A DNA stretch of 64,000 nt, taken from the NCBI GenBank assembly GCA_022793065.1, contig JAAWCE010000020.1, forward strand, positions 1-64,000. Reading direction: 5' to 3'. Position numbers and translations under genes: made by a program. Below are positions 9,578 through 19,928 of this stretch, in pieces. The notes beneath the pieces were generated by a model, which saw only the letters and a program-made list of their open reading frames with translations, was not told the origin of the DNA and searched no databases. This stretch comes from Lachnospiraceae bacterium (GTDB lineage Bacteria > Bacillota > Clostridia > Lachnospirales > Lachnospiraceae). Numbering within the stretch: position 1 is the first letter of the stretch; the number at the start of each line of letters is the position of its first letter.

Positions 9578-11689
9578 TTATACGGCAGTCAGCACCACTA
9601 CCGAACGAGGCGGAATTTTCAGCTTAATTCCATAATGAAACTCTGTCTCTTTGCCAATATCTTTTCCATCCTCATATTCTACAAAAGTATTCACACATAC
9701 TTTCCACTCCATGCCTCCGGGCAAATTAGGAAGCTGCATATCAAGAGGTTCCCAGTAAGCATTCATCCCATAGAATACAATATCATCCCTGGTATCTTCC
9801 TTATTCCTTCCGGCATACATTACCCCAATAAGTCTGCTTGAATGTTCTGTTCCGCCATTCCATGGATACCCATTGTGTATGCTGATTTCCGGCAAACCGC
9901 ACGACGCCTCTTTGGTCGTTTTTCTGATAATATCATGCTCCTTGCGAAAAGCAATCATATAACGGCAAAAATCATGAATTTCCCCATATGTCTCCAACCT
10001 TGTCCAATCCAACCAGGAGATTTTGTTGTCTTGACAATATGCGTTATTGTTCCCATACTGGGTATTGCAAAATTCATCCCCTGCATAGAACATGGCCGGC
10101 CCCCGACTGCACATCAATGTGGCAAAAGCATTTTTTACCATCCGACGCCGCAATGTTTCTATCTGCGGATCATCTGTTTCCCCCTCAACTCCACAGTTCC
10201 AACTATTCCCATTATTATCTCCGTCTTCGTTATTCCAGCCATTTTTTTCATTATGCTTTACATTATAAGAGTATAAGTCATAGAGTGTAAAGCCATCATG
10301 ACATGTAAGGAAATTAACCGACGCACTCTGCCCCCGTCTCACCGGGTCATACAAATCTCTGGAACCGGTAATTCTTGCCAGCGCAGTTGACGCCATGCCC
10401 CCATCGCCCTTTAGAAAACGACGAAGGTCATCTCGATATCTTCCGTTCCACTCGGACCATCTTTTATATGCGGGAAAACTGCCCACTTGATAGAGACCGC
10501 TGGCATCCCATGCTTCCGCAATCAGTTTTACCTTACCCAAAATCGAATCTCCCGCAATATCCTGTAAAATAGGCGGGTCTGCCATAGGTACGCCATTCTG
10601 CCCTCTTGTCAGAATGGAAGCCAAATCAAAGCGGAACCCATCCACTCTATAATCTATGGCCCAATAACGCAGACAGTCAATCACAAATCTGCGTGTCATA
10701 GGATGATTGCAGTTTAAAGCATTTCCACATCCGCTGAAATTATAATAATGACCATCCGGCGTCAAAATATAATAAATATTATTATCGATCCCCTTAAAAG
10801 AAAAGCTGGGACCCTTTTCGTTTCCCTCTGCGGTATGATTAAATACCACATCCAAAATTACTTCTATTCCATTCTGCTTGAGCTCATAAATCAGTTGTTT
10901 TAACTCGTCCCCCTCGTGATTGTGCTCCACCACGGAAGAATATCCCGTATTGGGCGCGAAGAAACATACCGTATTGTAGCCCCAATAATTATAAAGTTGT
11001 TCTCCGTCTACCACTCTGGCATTTTCCATCTCGTCAAATTCAAAAATCGGCATTAATTCCACCGCATTGACGCCCAAATCTTTCAAATAGGGAATTTTCT
11101 GCCGCAGCCCTTCATATGTCCCCTTGGCAGACACACCGGAGGATTTGTCTTTGGTAAATCCCCGCACATGCATTTCATAGATGACCAAATCTTCCAATGG
11201 CAGTTCAAGCTGATGTGCATTACCCCAGTCAAAATTGTTTTCAACCACCCGCGCATGATAGACAAACCCCTGGTCGTCCTCAGGGCGATCACCCCATTCT
11301 CTCTGCCCTGTAACGGCTTTTGCATAAGGATCCAGCAAGACATTGTTTTTATTGAAAAGCAAACCTTTTGCTTCGTCATAAGGACCATCTATTTCAAACG
11401 CATATTCAAATTCCTCAATATCCAGCCCAAATACCAACATGGAATAAGTGTTCCCAATACGATAAGAATCCGGAAATTTCAGCCTTGCATAGGGTTCCTT
11501 TCCCTGAGGATGGAACAGCAATAACGTACAACTGGTGGCGCCAACGGAATGAATCGTAAAACTGACGCCATTCTGCGCCGCTGCCGCCCCATCCCTGGTG
11601 TAGAATCCTGGTCGAACCTGAAACCCCTCTATGGTATCCAAAGGCTGCAGCTTTTCCCCCCTCTGTGGTCTGCGTTGAACAAAATTCAT
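9578..11689 (-). CDS. glgX: Glycogen debranching enzyme, GlgX/isoamylase-type GH13
   Basis: GH13 motifs DVVFNHT, GFRFDLAS; start refined to the ATG (MNFVQRRP) behind AAGGAGGAATC rather than the track start at 11914. Confidence 0.88.
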   Translation of the reverse strand: MNFVQRRPQRGEKLQPLDTIEGFQVRPGFYTRDGAAAAQNGVSFTIHSVGATSCTLLLFHPQGKEPYARLKFPDSYRIGNTYSMLVFGLDIEEFEYAFEIDGPYDEAKGLLFNKNNVLLDPYAKAVTGQREWGDRPEDDQGFVYHARVVENNFDWGNAHQLELPLEDLVIYEMHVRGFTKDKSSGVSAKGTYEGLRQKIPYLKDLGVNAVELMPIFEFDEMENARVVDGEQLYNYWGYNTVCFFAPNTGYSSVVEHNHEGDELKQLIYELKQNGIEVILDVVFNHTAEGNEKGPSFSFKGIDNNIYYILTPDGHYYNFSGCGNALNCNHPMTRRFVIDCLRYWAIDYRVDGFRFDLASILTRGQNGVPMADPPILQDIAGDSILGKVKLIAEAWDASGLYQVGSFPAYKRWSEWNGRYRDDLRRFLKGDGGMASTALARITGSRDLYDPVRRGQSASVNFLTCHDGFTLYDLYSYNVKHNEKNGWNNEDGDNNGNSWNCGVEGETDDPQIETLRRRMVKNAFATLMCSRGPAMFYAGDEFCNTQYGNNNAYCQDNKISWLDWTRLETYGEIHDFCRYMIAFRKEHDIIRKTTKEASCGLPEISIHNGYPWNGGTEHSSRLIGVMYAGRNKEDTRDDIVFYGMNAYWEPLDMQLPNLPGGMEWKVCVNTFVEYEDGKDIGKETEFHYGIKLKIPPRSVVVLTAV

Positions 11690-11831
11690 GATTCCTCCTT
11701 CCGGTTCACGCTTAGATGCCGTGTAATCCAATATATTTTTCATTATTTTTAACATAGCATTCCCTATCTCTCCTCCGTATCCTGGACTGAATTCCCAATA
11801 TTTTCTTCCAAATAAATCCAGGAGAAAACAA

Positions 11832-11882
11832 AAAGCCTCCCTGCTTTTGTGGATTCTTGCAACCCATAAAAAAGGAGGCTTT
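11832..11882 (-). terminator. Terminator of the chemosensory operon
   Basis: AAAGCCTCC ... GGAGGCTTTTTGTTTT on the minus strand. Confidence 0.8.
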
Positions 11883-11914
11883 CCATTATGTGACGACTTA
11901 TAGTGCAACATCAA

Positions 11915-12268
11915 CTATGCCATATGTTTTTCAATACACTGAATAATCTGCTCCTGAACAGGCAGCACCTCTATCAGTCGTGCTCTGGCATCTTCCGGCT
12001 GTCCGGCACGCAATTGATTCACAATCTCAGTATACCCTTCATAAATGGGGGTAATAGACAAATTACCCGCTGTTCCCTTGATTGCATGTGTATGTTCTAT
12101 TGCATCGGTACAATCAGCAGCGTCAAAATCCGGCTGTACTGCATGAGCCTTAATTGTCTTAACAAAAGAACCAAGCAATCTGGTATACAATGCTTCATTG
12201 TTATTCAGCCTTTTCAGCCCACCATCAATATCCACACCCAATTCCTTCAATTCTTCAAACAAACTCAT
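11915..12268 (-). CDS. Stand-alone Hpt (histidine phosphotransfer) protein
   Basis: EHTHAIKGTAGNL motif; start refined to MSLFEELK. Confidence 0.85.
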   Translation of the reverse strand: MSLFEELKELGVDIDGGLKRLNNNEALYTRLLGSFVKTIKAHAVQPDFDAADCTDAIEHTHAIKGTAGNLSITPIYEGYTEIVNQLRAGQPEDARARLIEVLPVQEQIIQCIEKHMA

Positions 12269-12378
12269 CTGAATTACCTCTCTCACTTTATATATGTTTA
12301 TGAACATACCCCATTGTCAGTACCTTATCCCCTCACATCTGACAATCTTATGTTCGCCCCACAAGTTCCAGTTTCTCC

Positions 12379-13725
12379 TTAATATTTCCCAAAACCATCT
12401 CCCAGATTGATTACCTGATCATTTACATTCATGGTAGAAGAATAGGAAGAAGAACCCCTATAGGCTGAACTGTCACCCTGCTCATTTCCCAGATTATAAA
12501 TGGAAAGCATTTCACGCATCCTGGACGCCTGATTGGACAATTCTTCACTGGCAGCCGCACATTCCTCACTGGTAGCAGAATTTGTCTGTACTACCTGGGA
12601 TACCTGTGCAATCGCCTGTTCAATCTGTGCAACCGCTGTTGCCTGGTAATTGGAAGATTCTGCGATTCCATTGATAATCACTTCACTCTCCTGAACCACT
12701 TTGGAGATTTCATCCATAGCCTTTGCCGTAGCATCTACAATCCTGGAACCTGCATTTACTTTCTCAATGGAATCTTCAATCAGATCCGAAGTTTCCTTTG
12801 CAGCGTCCGCACTCTTAGCAGCCAAACTTCTGACTTCCTCTGCAACCACCGCAAAGCCCTTACCGGCCTCACCTGCCCTTGCAGCCTCTACCGCAGCGTT
12901 CAAAGCAAGAATATTGGTCTGAAATGCAATGTCGTCAATAGATTTGATAATCTTTGAAATACTATCGGAAGCTTTGTTAATATCCTGCATAGCTACCATC
13001 ATATCCTGCATCTGCTTATTGCCCATATTTACATCTTCAATTGCCTTCTCCACCAGGGTAGCAGCAGAATTCGCCTGCTCCGCATTCTGTCTGGTCTTCT
13101 CTGCAATTTCATCAATGGATGCCGTAATCTGCTCAATTGCGCTTGCCTGCTCCGTAGAACCCTGTGCCAACGCCTGGCTTGCACTTGCCACCTGAGAAGA
13201 ACTGATAGTCACCTGAGAACCTGCATCGCTGATATTGGACAAAGCATGAAAATTGTCATCCACCAGCTTCTTTAATGAATTACCCAACAAGTCTTCCGTA
13301 GATTTCGGCGTAACAGTAATGGTCAGATTACCATTAGACACTTCCTCTGCCACCTGTGCCTGATACTTAATGTTCTCAACCACTTTTGTATACTCATCTA
13401 CCAGATCGCCAAATTCATCATTATTATATTTCACCATTTCAATATTCACATGTCCCATGGCAATTTCCTTTGCCGCATTAGACAACTGTGTAATGGACTT
13501 TTCAATCATTCTAATCAGCGCCAGGGCAATAAACACAGCAATCAATACCGATACAACGGCAATGCCCGTTGTAAAAATGGTGGCATACAACAAATACATT
13601 TCCTGATCGTCTGATTTCACAATTCCCCTAGACGTAGAGTTTCCGATCAGCACATTGATAATAGTCAGTATAATCGGAATTAAAAAGCCCAGAATCAATT
13701 TTGTCTTTAACTTCATGTCTTTCAT
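12379..13725 (-). CDS. Methyl-accepting chemotaxis protein without a sizeable extracellular domain
   Basis: Two close N-terminal TM segments, HAMP region, signalling hairpin [39 protein letters not shown]. Confidence 0.95.
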   Translation of the reverse strand: MKDMKLKTKLILGFLIPIILTIINVLIGNSTSRGIVKSDDQEMYLLYATIFTTGIAVVSVLIAVFIALALIRMIEKSITQLSNAAKEIAMGHVNIEMVKYNNDEFGDLVDEYTKVVENIKYQAQVAEEVSNGNLTITVTPKSTEDLLGNSLKKLVDDNFHALSNISDAGSQVTISSSQVASASQALAQGSTEQASAIEQITASIDEIAEKTRQNAEQANSAATLVEKAIEDVNMGNKQMQDMMVAMQDINKASDSISKIIKSIDDIAFQTNILALNAAVEAARAGEAGKGFAVVAEEVRSLAAKSADAAKETSDLIEDSIEKVNAGSRIVDATAKAMDEISKVVQESEVIINGIAESSNYQATAVAQIEQAIAQVSQVVQTNSATSEECAAASEELSNQASRMREMLSIYNLGNEQGDSSAYRGSSSYSSTMNVNDQVINLGDGFGKY

Positions 13726-13731
13726 GGTTTC

Positions 13732-14283
13732 TTACCTCTCATTTTCCTCAAAAATCATTTCATTGGCCTGCTCTGCAATAGACAAATCCTCATCATTAAG
13801 CAGCTTATCAGGGTCAAGCAGTAATTTTACGGTATCACCGACTCTGCCAATGCCATAGACATACTTATTATGCGCCCCGCCTCGCCCAATCGTAGGCGGC
13901 GGAAGAATATTATCTTCCTTAATCTCCACTACCTCTGCAATTTGTTCCACAATGAGGCCCACAGTCACATCTCTCACATTGATGACAATGATACAGGTTC
14001 TGTCATTATACTCAAGAGGCGGCTGTTTAAACCGCAGCCTGACATCCACCACCGGTATGACCTTTCCTCTGAGATTAATTAACCCTTTGATATAGTCTTC
14101 CGTTTCCGGGATTGCTGTGATTGTCTGAAATTGAATAATCTGTTCCACATATTGGATCCCCAGACCAAAGTATTCCAATCCGGACTTGAACGTCATATAC
14201 TTGCCTTTTTGCGCATCATATCCCTCTGAAGCAGCAGTGTCATTGCCTTCTGCATTTTCTCTCCACTTGCTTGTTTCATCCAT
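13732..14283 (-). CDS. cheW: CheW coupling protein
   Basis: INLRGKVIPVVDVRLRF. Confidence 0.92.
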   Translation of the reverse strand: MDETSKWRENAEGNDTAASEGYDAQKGKYMTFKSGLEYFGLGIQYVEQIIQFQTITAIPETEDYIKGLINLRGKVIPVVDVRLRFKQPPLEYNDRTCIIVINVRDVTVGLIVEQIAEVVEIKEDNILPPPTIGRGGAHNKYVYGIGRVGDTVKLLLDPDKLLNDEDLSIAEQANEMIFEENER

Positions 14284-14308
14284 TTGATATACCGTTCCTT
14301 TCTCTCTT

Positions 14309-16462
14309 TTATTCTATGAGTCCGGCCGCGTCCAATATCAGAGCGATACTTCCGTCACCAAGCTGTGTACAGCCGGATAACCCTTTCACCTTCTTAATAT
14401 AAGAGGGGATGGGTTTGACCACAATTTCCTGTTCTCCAACCAGCCTGTCAACCAAAAGGCATACCTTTTTCTCATCAATCTCAAGTATCAGCATCACACC
14501 TTCTTCTACGGATTCTTCATAATGCTCCAGGCCATACCACCTGCCAAGTCGAAGTACCGGGAAACATTCATCCCGAATCATGACATATTCATCCCCGTTA
14601 GGTTCATGAATCATCATACTTTCCTTCACACGTGTAAATTCCTTAATCGCACCGGTTTCCATGACAAAAGAAGATGTTCCTATTTCCATGACAATGCCGT
14701 CAATAATCGCCAATGTCAAAGGAATCTTTAATGTCATAATACTGCCCAATCCGGGTTCGCTTTCAATTTCCAGGGTACCGCCGATGGCCTGAATATTCTG
14801 CACTACAACATCCATCCCCACTCCTCGGCCGGAATACTCCGTCACCTGTTCATTGGTAGAAAATCCCGGAAGTGTGATAAACTGGTATACTTCCTTATCA
14901 GTATAAGCACTGTCAGGCTTATTCTCTTCCAAAAGCCCCTGTTTTCTGGCTTTTGCAATTATCTTATCCCTGTCAAGGCCCTTTCCATTGTCTTCCACAC
15001 TGATCCACACCTTACCGGCTTCGGTTCTGGCTGCCAATGTCACTTTGCCCTTGCTGGTCTTTCCGCTTTCTCTCCGTTCTTCATTGGTTTCAATTCCATG
15101 GTCAACGGAATTTCTGACTAAGTGCATCAGCGGATCAGAGATATGTTCAATAATATTCTTGTCAACCTCTGTCTGTTCTCCAATCATAACAAATTCAATG
15201 TCTTTTCCCAGTTTTCTTGAGACATCGAATACAATACGATTCATCTTCTGGAATGTATTAGCCAACGGCACCATTCTCATTGACATAATAACATTCTGCA
15301 AATCAGTTGAAACTTTTGCAAGCTGTGCCGCAGCTTTGTTAAAGTTATCCAGATTCAGTCCCGGAACCTTCAAATCAGAACTCTGCAATACCACGGATTC
15401 GGAAATCACAAGCTCTCCGATTAAATCCATCAACTGGTCCATCTTCCTTACATTAACGCTGATAAAGGAAGCTTTTTCACCTTTTGGCTTATCCTTTGCC
15501 AGCTTCTTCTGCTTACCTGGTTCTCTGGACTGAATGACAAAATCACCGGGCGCTATGGCCGGTTTCGCCGGCTTTGTCTCTTCGGATTTTGCATCTGTGG
15601 AACGCGCTTCAATTTCCTCCACACTGGATTCCAAATCAATCTTCGCCAACGGGGCGTCCGCATCTCCGAAGTCAAAACCACGCAGAAATTCTTCCGCTTT
15701 GCACTCGAAAACATCCACCTTCTGAATATCATATCCCACACCAATCAATTCGCGGACTTCTTCCTCACTGCTCTGGGATTGTAATAATATTTTAAATCCA
15801 TCTTTGACAATGGCTTCTCCACTCTTCTCATCTGTCAGAATATCTTCCGGAGAATACAGAATGTCTTCTGCAATCTCCTTCAATGCATATACCGCTTTAT
15901 ATGCGTGAACATTTGCCATCTCCGTTTCAGGGAAAAAAGTGATAAAAATTTTATAAAAATGGCTGGCGCTTGTAGCCATGGGCGCAATATAAAACTGTGT
16001 GGGCGCCGTATGCACATTCTCTGGAGGAGGTTCAGCCCCTTCCTCTGCTGTTCCGTTCTTAATCTTCTCCAAAAATTTGTCAAGATTAGCTATGATTTCA
16101 CTGGCATCTCCGTCAGGTGAGTCACCACCCCGAATCTTCTCCATTTCACTTGAGATGAAATCCTCCACCTCCAATACGTGTTCTACCAGCTCCACATGGG
16201 GAACATTATCGGGATGGGATTCTCTCAGATAATAGAACACATCCTCCAGCTTATGTGACACAGCCGTAATATTGTCGAACATCATAATACCGGAAGATCC
16301 CTTTATGGTATGCATGGTTCTGAATATTTCGTTTATACTGTCTTCATCAAAGCAATCCGCATCCTTCTGATCCAAAACGGTTTCCTGAAGCTGTTCCAGC
16401 AGTTGGGTATTTTCAAACAGATACATATCCAACATGCTTTCTGTATTAAACTCTTCAGCCAT
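14309..16462 (-). CDS. cheA: Chemotaxis histidine kinase CheA
   Basis: P1 MHTIKGSSG, LMHLVRNSVDHGIE, GRGVGMDVV; start refined to MAEEFN behind GAAAGGAG. Confidence 0.96.
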   Translation of the reverse strand: MAEEFNTESMLDMYLFENTQLLEQLQETVLDQKDADCFDEDSINEIFRTMHTIKGSSGIMMFDNITAVSHKLEDVFYYLRESHPDNVPHVELVEHVLEVEDFISSEMEKIRGGDSPDGDASEIIANLDKFLEKIKNGTAEEGAEPPPENVHTAPTQFYIAPMATSASHFYKIFITFFPETEMANVHAYKAVYALKEIAEDILYSPEDILTDEKSGEAIVKDGFKILLQSQSSEEEVRELIGVGYDIQKVDVFECKAEEFLRGFDFGDADAPLAKIDLESSVEEIEARSTDAKSEETKPAKPAIAPGDFVIQSREPGKQKKLAKDKPKGEKASFISVNVRKMDQLMDLIGELVISESVVLQSSDLKVPGLNLDNFNKAAAQLAKVSTDLQNVIMSMRMVPLANTFQKMNRIVFDVSRKLGKDIEFVMIGEQTEVDKNIIEHISDPLMHLVRNSVDHGIETNEERRESGKTSKGKVTLAARTEAGKVWISVEDNGKGLDRDKIIAKARKQGLLEENKPDSAYTDKEVYQFITLPGFSTNEQVTEYSGRGVGMDVVVQNIQAIGGTLEIESEPGLGSIMTLKIPLTLAIIDGIVMEIGTSSFVMETGAIKEFTRVKESMMIHEPNGDEYVMIRDECFPVLRLGRWYGLEHYEESVEEGVMLILEIDEKKVCLLVDRLVGEQEIVVKPIPSYIKKVKGLSGCTQLGDGSIALILDAAGLIE

Positions 16463-16540
16463 AGACTTCTCCTTTCCTGCATATTCTGATATCATCATTT
16501 GCTATCCTGCTGCCGTAAAGCCAACAGCTGAATCGTAACA

Positions 16541-16933
16541 TCAGATCAAATTCAATTTCTTCAAAGCCTGTTCAAATCTATCCTGGTCAATTGGCTTGCC
16601 GGAATATATAGTGCATCCCAGCTCAAACGCCATTTTTACATTCCTCTCTTCATTCAAAGCGGTGGTCATGATTACTTTTACTGCTTTATCCTCCGGAACA
16701 TTTCTCTGCTTCTCCAGATTGCGGATTCCCACCAACGCCTGATATCCGTCCATAACAGGCATCATAATATCAAGACAAGCCAAATCATATGGTTCGCCGT
16801 CCTCTAAGGCCATCATAAAGGCATCCACTGCTTCCATTCCATCCACGGTAACATCACACTCGCCATACTTAGACAGGAAATTAGCCATGAATTTCCTTGT
16901 TGCAAAATCATCTTCAGCCAATAGAATCTTCAT
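16541..16933 (-). CDS. cheY: CheY-like receiver protein
   Basis: MKILLAEDDFATRKF, LDIMMPVMDG; start refined to 16933 behind AAAAGGAGAG. Confidence 0.88.
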   Translation of the reverse strand: MKILLAEDDFATRKFMANFLSKYGECDVTVDGMEAVDAFMMALEDGEPYDLACLDIMMPVMDGYQALVGIRNLEKQRNVPEDKAVKVIMTTALNEERNVKMAFELGCTIYSGKPIDQDRFEQALKKLNLI

Positions 16934-16965
16934 CTTTTTCTCTCCTTTTCTCTTCACCTGAACCG

Positions 16966-17994
16966 TCACATTTTATTTAGAATAGAATATGTCCTTCCTG
17001 CGATGTCAGATAATTTCTCCTGATATTCCACCGCACCCAGGTCATAGGCAACCTTAGGCATTCCATATACTACACAGGTGGACTCATCCTGCCCAATGGT
17101 TCTGGCGCCCGCTTTACGCATTGCAAGCAGTCCCTTGGCACCGTCTCCTCCCATCCCGGTCAAAATGATTCCAACGGCATCTGAACGCGCCACCTTAGCC
17201 ACGGATTCAAACAACACATCCACCGACGGGCAATGTCCGTTCACCTTCGGCCCTGCCTTAACCTCTACCTGATATCCCCCGTTTACCTTCACCAATCGCA
17301 TATGTCTGTCGCCCCCAGGTGCAATCAACATATGCCCCGGCATTACCCTGTCACCGGTTTCCGCCTCTTTGACCTGTATTCTGCACTGGTCATTCAGCCT
17401 CTTGGCATACATCTGTGTAAATCCCGGCGGCATGTGCTGAACACAGACGATTCCCGGTATATCCGTCCCATAATCCTTGACCACGGAACAAATCGCCTCC
17501 GTTCCCCCTGTGGACGCGCCGATTGCCACCAAATGATCATTATTGCGGACAGCCAGGTTATGCTGTTGCTGCGCCAGAACAGTCCTTTTAATATTGCTGA
17601 TTTTGGCCGTGGATGCTATTTTTATCTTGACCAAAAGCTCATTTCTGATAAAATCTTCCAACTGCGCCCGGCTTGATACCGAGGGCTTTGCTACAAAATC
17701 AACCGCTCCGGCACTCATGGCGTCGAATACCTTATCGCTCAAAGAACTGATTACCACCACAGGAAGCGGGTATTGGGGCATCAGCTTCCGCAGAAACTCT
17801 ATCCCGTTCATCCTCGGCAGTTCCACATCCAATGTCATTACATCCGGCTTGTGCGCGAGAATCTTATCCCTGGCTTCAAACGGATCTCTGGCTGTCGCCA
17901 CAACCTGTATGGCAGGGTCTTTGTTCAGATTTTGTACCAGTAATTCTCTGAAAACAATAGAATCTTCTACGATCAAAACCTTAATCCGCTGCAT
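16966..17994 (-). CDS. cheB: Protein-glutamate methylesterase CheB
   Basis: Receiver LDVELPRMNGIEFL; GASTGGTEA, QHMPPGFT, GMGGDGAKGL. Confidence 0.96.
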   Translation of the reverse strand: MQRIKVLIVEDSIVFRELLVQNLNKDPAIQVVATARDPFEARDKILAHKPDVMTLDVELPRMNGIEFLRKLMPQYPLPVVVISSLSDKVFDAMSAGAVDFVAKPSVSSRAQLEDFIRNELLVKIKIASTAKISNIKRTVLAQQQHNLAVRNNDHLVAIGASTGGTEAICSVVKDYGTDIPGIVCVQHMPPGFTQMYAKRLNDQCRIQVKEAETGDRVMPGHMLIAPGGDRHMRLVKVNGGYQVEVKAGPKVNGHCPSVDVLFESVAKVARSDAVGIILTGMGGDGAKGLLAMRKAGARTIGQDESTCVVYGMPKVAYDLGAVEYQEKLSDIAGRTYSILNKM

Positions 17995-18011
17995 ACTCTC
18001 TCATCCCTTCC

Positions 18012-18815
18012 TCATTTTCTGAATATAGACGGCTGAATTATCTGGAATGGCGTACTGCTTCTGTCCAACGTCTCTGTTGTCCCGATAAAGAAATATCCCC
18101 CCGGCTCCAGCGCATCATATACCTTCTTCACCAGCTCACGTTTTGTCTTCTCATCAAAATATATCATTACATTGCGTAAAAATATAGTATGCATTCTCCT
18201 TTTAAAAGGGAAAGGGTCCATTAGATTAAACTGCCGGAAAATCACCTCTTTCTTCAGTTCGTCTTTCACCTGATACTGCCCTGGAGAAAGGGCCTGAAAA
18301 AAATGTCTCTTCCATTGTTCCGGTACACTTTGCAGTTGTTCTGCCGTATAGATTCCCGTAATCGCCTTCTGCAAAACTTTGGTGGAAATATCCGTGGCCA
18401 AAACCTTAGTATCCCATTGTTCTCGTTCCAATCCAAAGAAATCCGCCAATACCATTGCTATCATATACGGTTCTTCTCCCGAAGAAGCCGCGCCGCACCA
18501 GATACGCAAGTCTTTATTTCTGCTTTCCTTACTTTTCAGCCATGGAAGCACCTGGCTTTTAAAGTAATCAAAATGCTCAAATTCCCTCATAAAATATGTA
18601 TGGTTTGTTGTAAGGAAATTTACCAGCATTTTCTCTTGCACGCCGGATTTATCATGCTCCACGGCATTCATAAACTCGTCGAAGCTGCCCCAGCCGCCAC
18701 GCCGGATATAGTTTTCCAACCGTCCGTTTACAATTACCTTTTTCTGCGCCAGATCAATACCATAGCGCTGTTTCATATGTGTTGCTATTCTTATAAATTC
18801 TTCATCTTTGATCAA
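18012..18815 (-). CDS. cheR: MCP methyltransferase CheR
   Basis: IWCGAASSGEEPYMIAM, FLRNVMIYFD, GGYFFIGTTE. Confidence 0.95.
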   Translation of the reverse strand: MIKDEEFIRIATHMKQRYGIDLAQKKVIVNGRLENYIRRGGWGSFDEFMNAVEHDKSGVQEKMLVNFLTTNHTYFMREFEHFDYFKSQVLPWLKSKESRNKDLRIWCGAASSGEEPYMIAMVLADFFGLEREQWDTKVLATDISTKVLQKAITGIYTAEQLQSVPEQWKRHFFQALSPGQYQVKDELKKEVIFRQFNLMDPFPFKRRMHTIFLRNVMIYFDEKTKRELVKKVYDALEPGGYFFIGTTETLDRSSTPFQIIQPSIFRK

Positions 18816-18833
18816 TTTCTTACGCCCCCCGCC

Positions 18834-19883
18834 TCAACAAAGCTGACGCGAAATTTTACAGCATATCTCCAATATAGCAGGATTAAATTTCACGCCTGCT
18901 TCCTTTCTCATAATTTCAAGCGCTTCCTCCCGGCCGCACCCTTCCTTCTCCGTCAGTGTGCAATACGCCTCCATTATCGTCACGATCTGCGCCGCAAGAG
19001 GAATTCCGTTTTCTTTTTTCCCGTCAGGATATCCGCTTCCATCCCAATTTTCATGATGACTGCGCGCAATGTCAATGGCCACGCTGATAAAATCATTATA
19101 GTCATTCCCCACATGAAGGTCGCGCAAAAGCTTCGCTCCAATATCCGTATGCCCCCGCACAATTGCAGTCTCTTCTTCCGTCAAGTCCTTCTTTCGCAGC
19201 ACATCCATAGGAACCCCAATATTCCCGATATCACAAAGGGGCGCCGCAAGACCTATGGTTTCCACATAGTCATCCGAAACCTTATCCTCAAACTTTGGAG
19301 AAAGCTGCATACTCTGGGCCAATATTTTGCTATTATGACTGAGCCGCTCAATATGCGCCTTTTCATTTGCCGAATTTCTTGCGGCAATATCTGCCAACGC
19401 ATATAAAATATTCTTTTTCTCTTCTTCCATCTGCTTGAGCTGTTCATTGACAGACACTTGCAATCGCCTGTTCATCTCTTTCAACTCTCTGCTTGCCTGA
19501 TTCAGCCGCAAGTGTACGCCCACCCGCGCCTGTACCACCTCGGAAATGAAAGGTTTGGTAATATAGTCTGCCCCTCCCAGAACAAATCCTTCCACAATAT
19601 CCTTAGGATCGTCAAATGCAGATATAAATACAATGGGAATGTCTTTTGTCTTTTGATTCCCTTTTACAAGTTTGCACAATTCATATCCCGTCATCCCCGG
19701 CATGGAAATATCGGTAAGAAGCAACTGGGGCCGGGACTCCTGAATCAATTCCCAGGCCTGCTCTCCGCTCTCTACCGAAACGGCGTCATACCCCATCTCT
19801 TTGATGATTTCTTCCAGTACAAGCCTGTTAATCTCCACATCATCCACAACAAGTATTTTTTCACTGTTTGTTATTTTATCCAT
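18834..19883 (-). CDS. Response regulator with degenerate HD-GYP domain
   Basis: Receiver LLTDISMPGMTGYEL; HDIGK replaced by CDIGN; HHENWDGSGYP retained. Confidence 0.88.
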   Translation of the reverse strand: MDKITNSEKILVVDDVEINRLVLEEIIKEMGYDAVSVESGEQAWELIQESRPQLLLTDISMPGMTGYELCKLVKGNQKTKDIPIVFISAFDDPKDIVEGFVLGGADYITKPFISEVVQARVGVHLRLNQASRELKEMNRRLQVSVNEQLKQMEEEKKNILYALADIAARNSANEKAHIERLSHNSKILAQSMQLSPKFEDKVSDDYVETIGLAAPLCDIGNIGVPMDVLRKKDLTEEETAIVRGHTDIGAKLLRDLHVGNDYNDFISVAIDIARSHHENWDGSGYPDGKKENGIPLAAQIVTIMEAYCTLTEKEGCGREEALEIMRKEAGVKFNPAILEICCKISRQLC

Positions 19884-19928
19884 TTTCCCTGCGCACCTCC
19901 TTCCTCTTGCAATAAAGTCTGCCGCTAT

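Noticed and set aside
9578-11914. 778-aa form of the debranching enzyme
   Set aside because: The first ~75 residues run through the upstream terminator region and lack an SD; the ATG at 11689 has an excellent SD.
18303-19406. 367-aa plus-strand ORF
   Set aside because: Antisense to cheR and the HD-GYP regulator; low-complexity, His/Arg/Ile-rich shadow translation.
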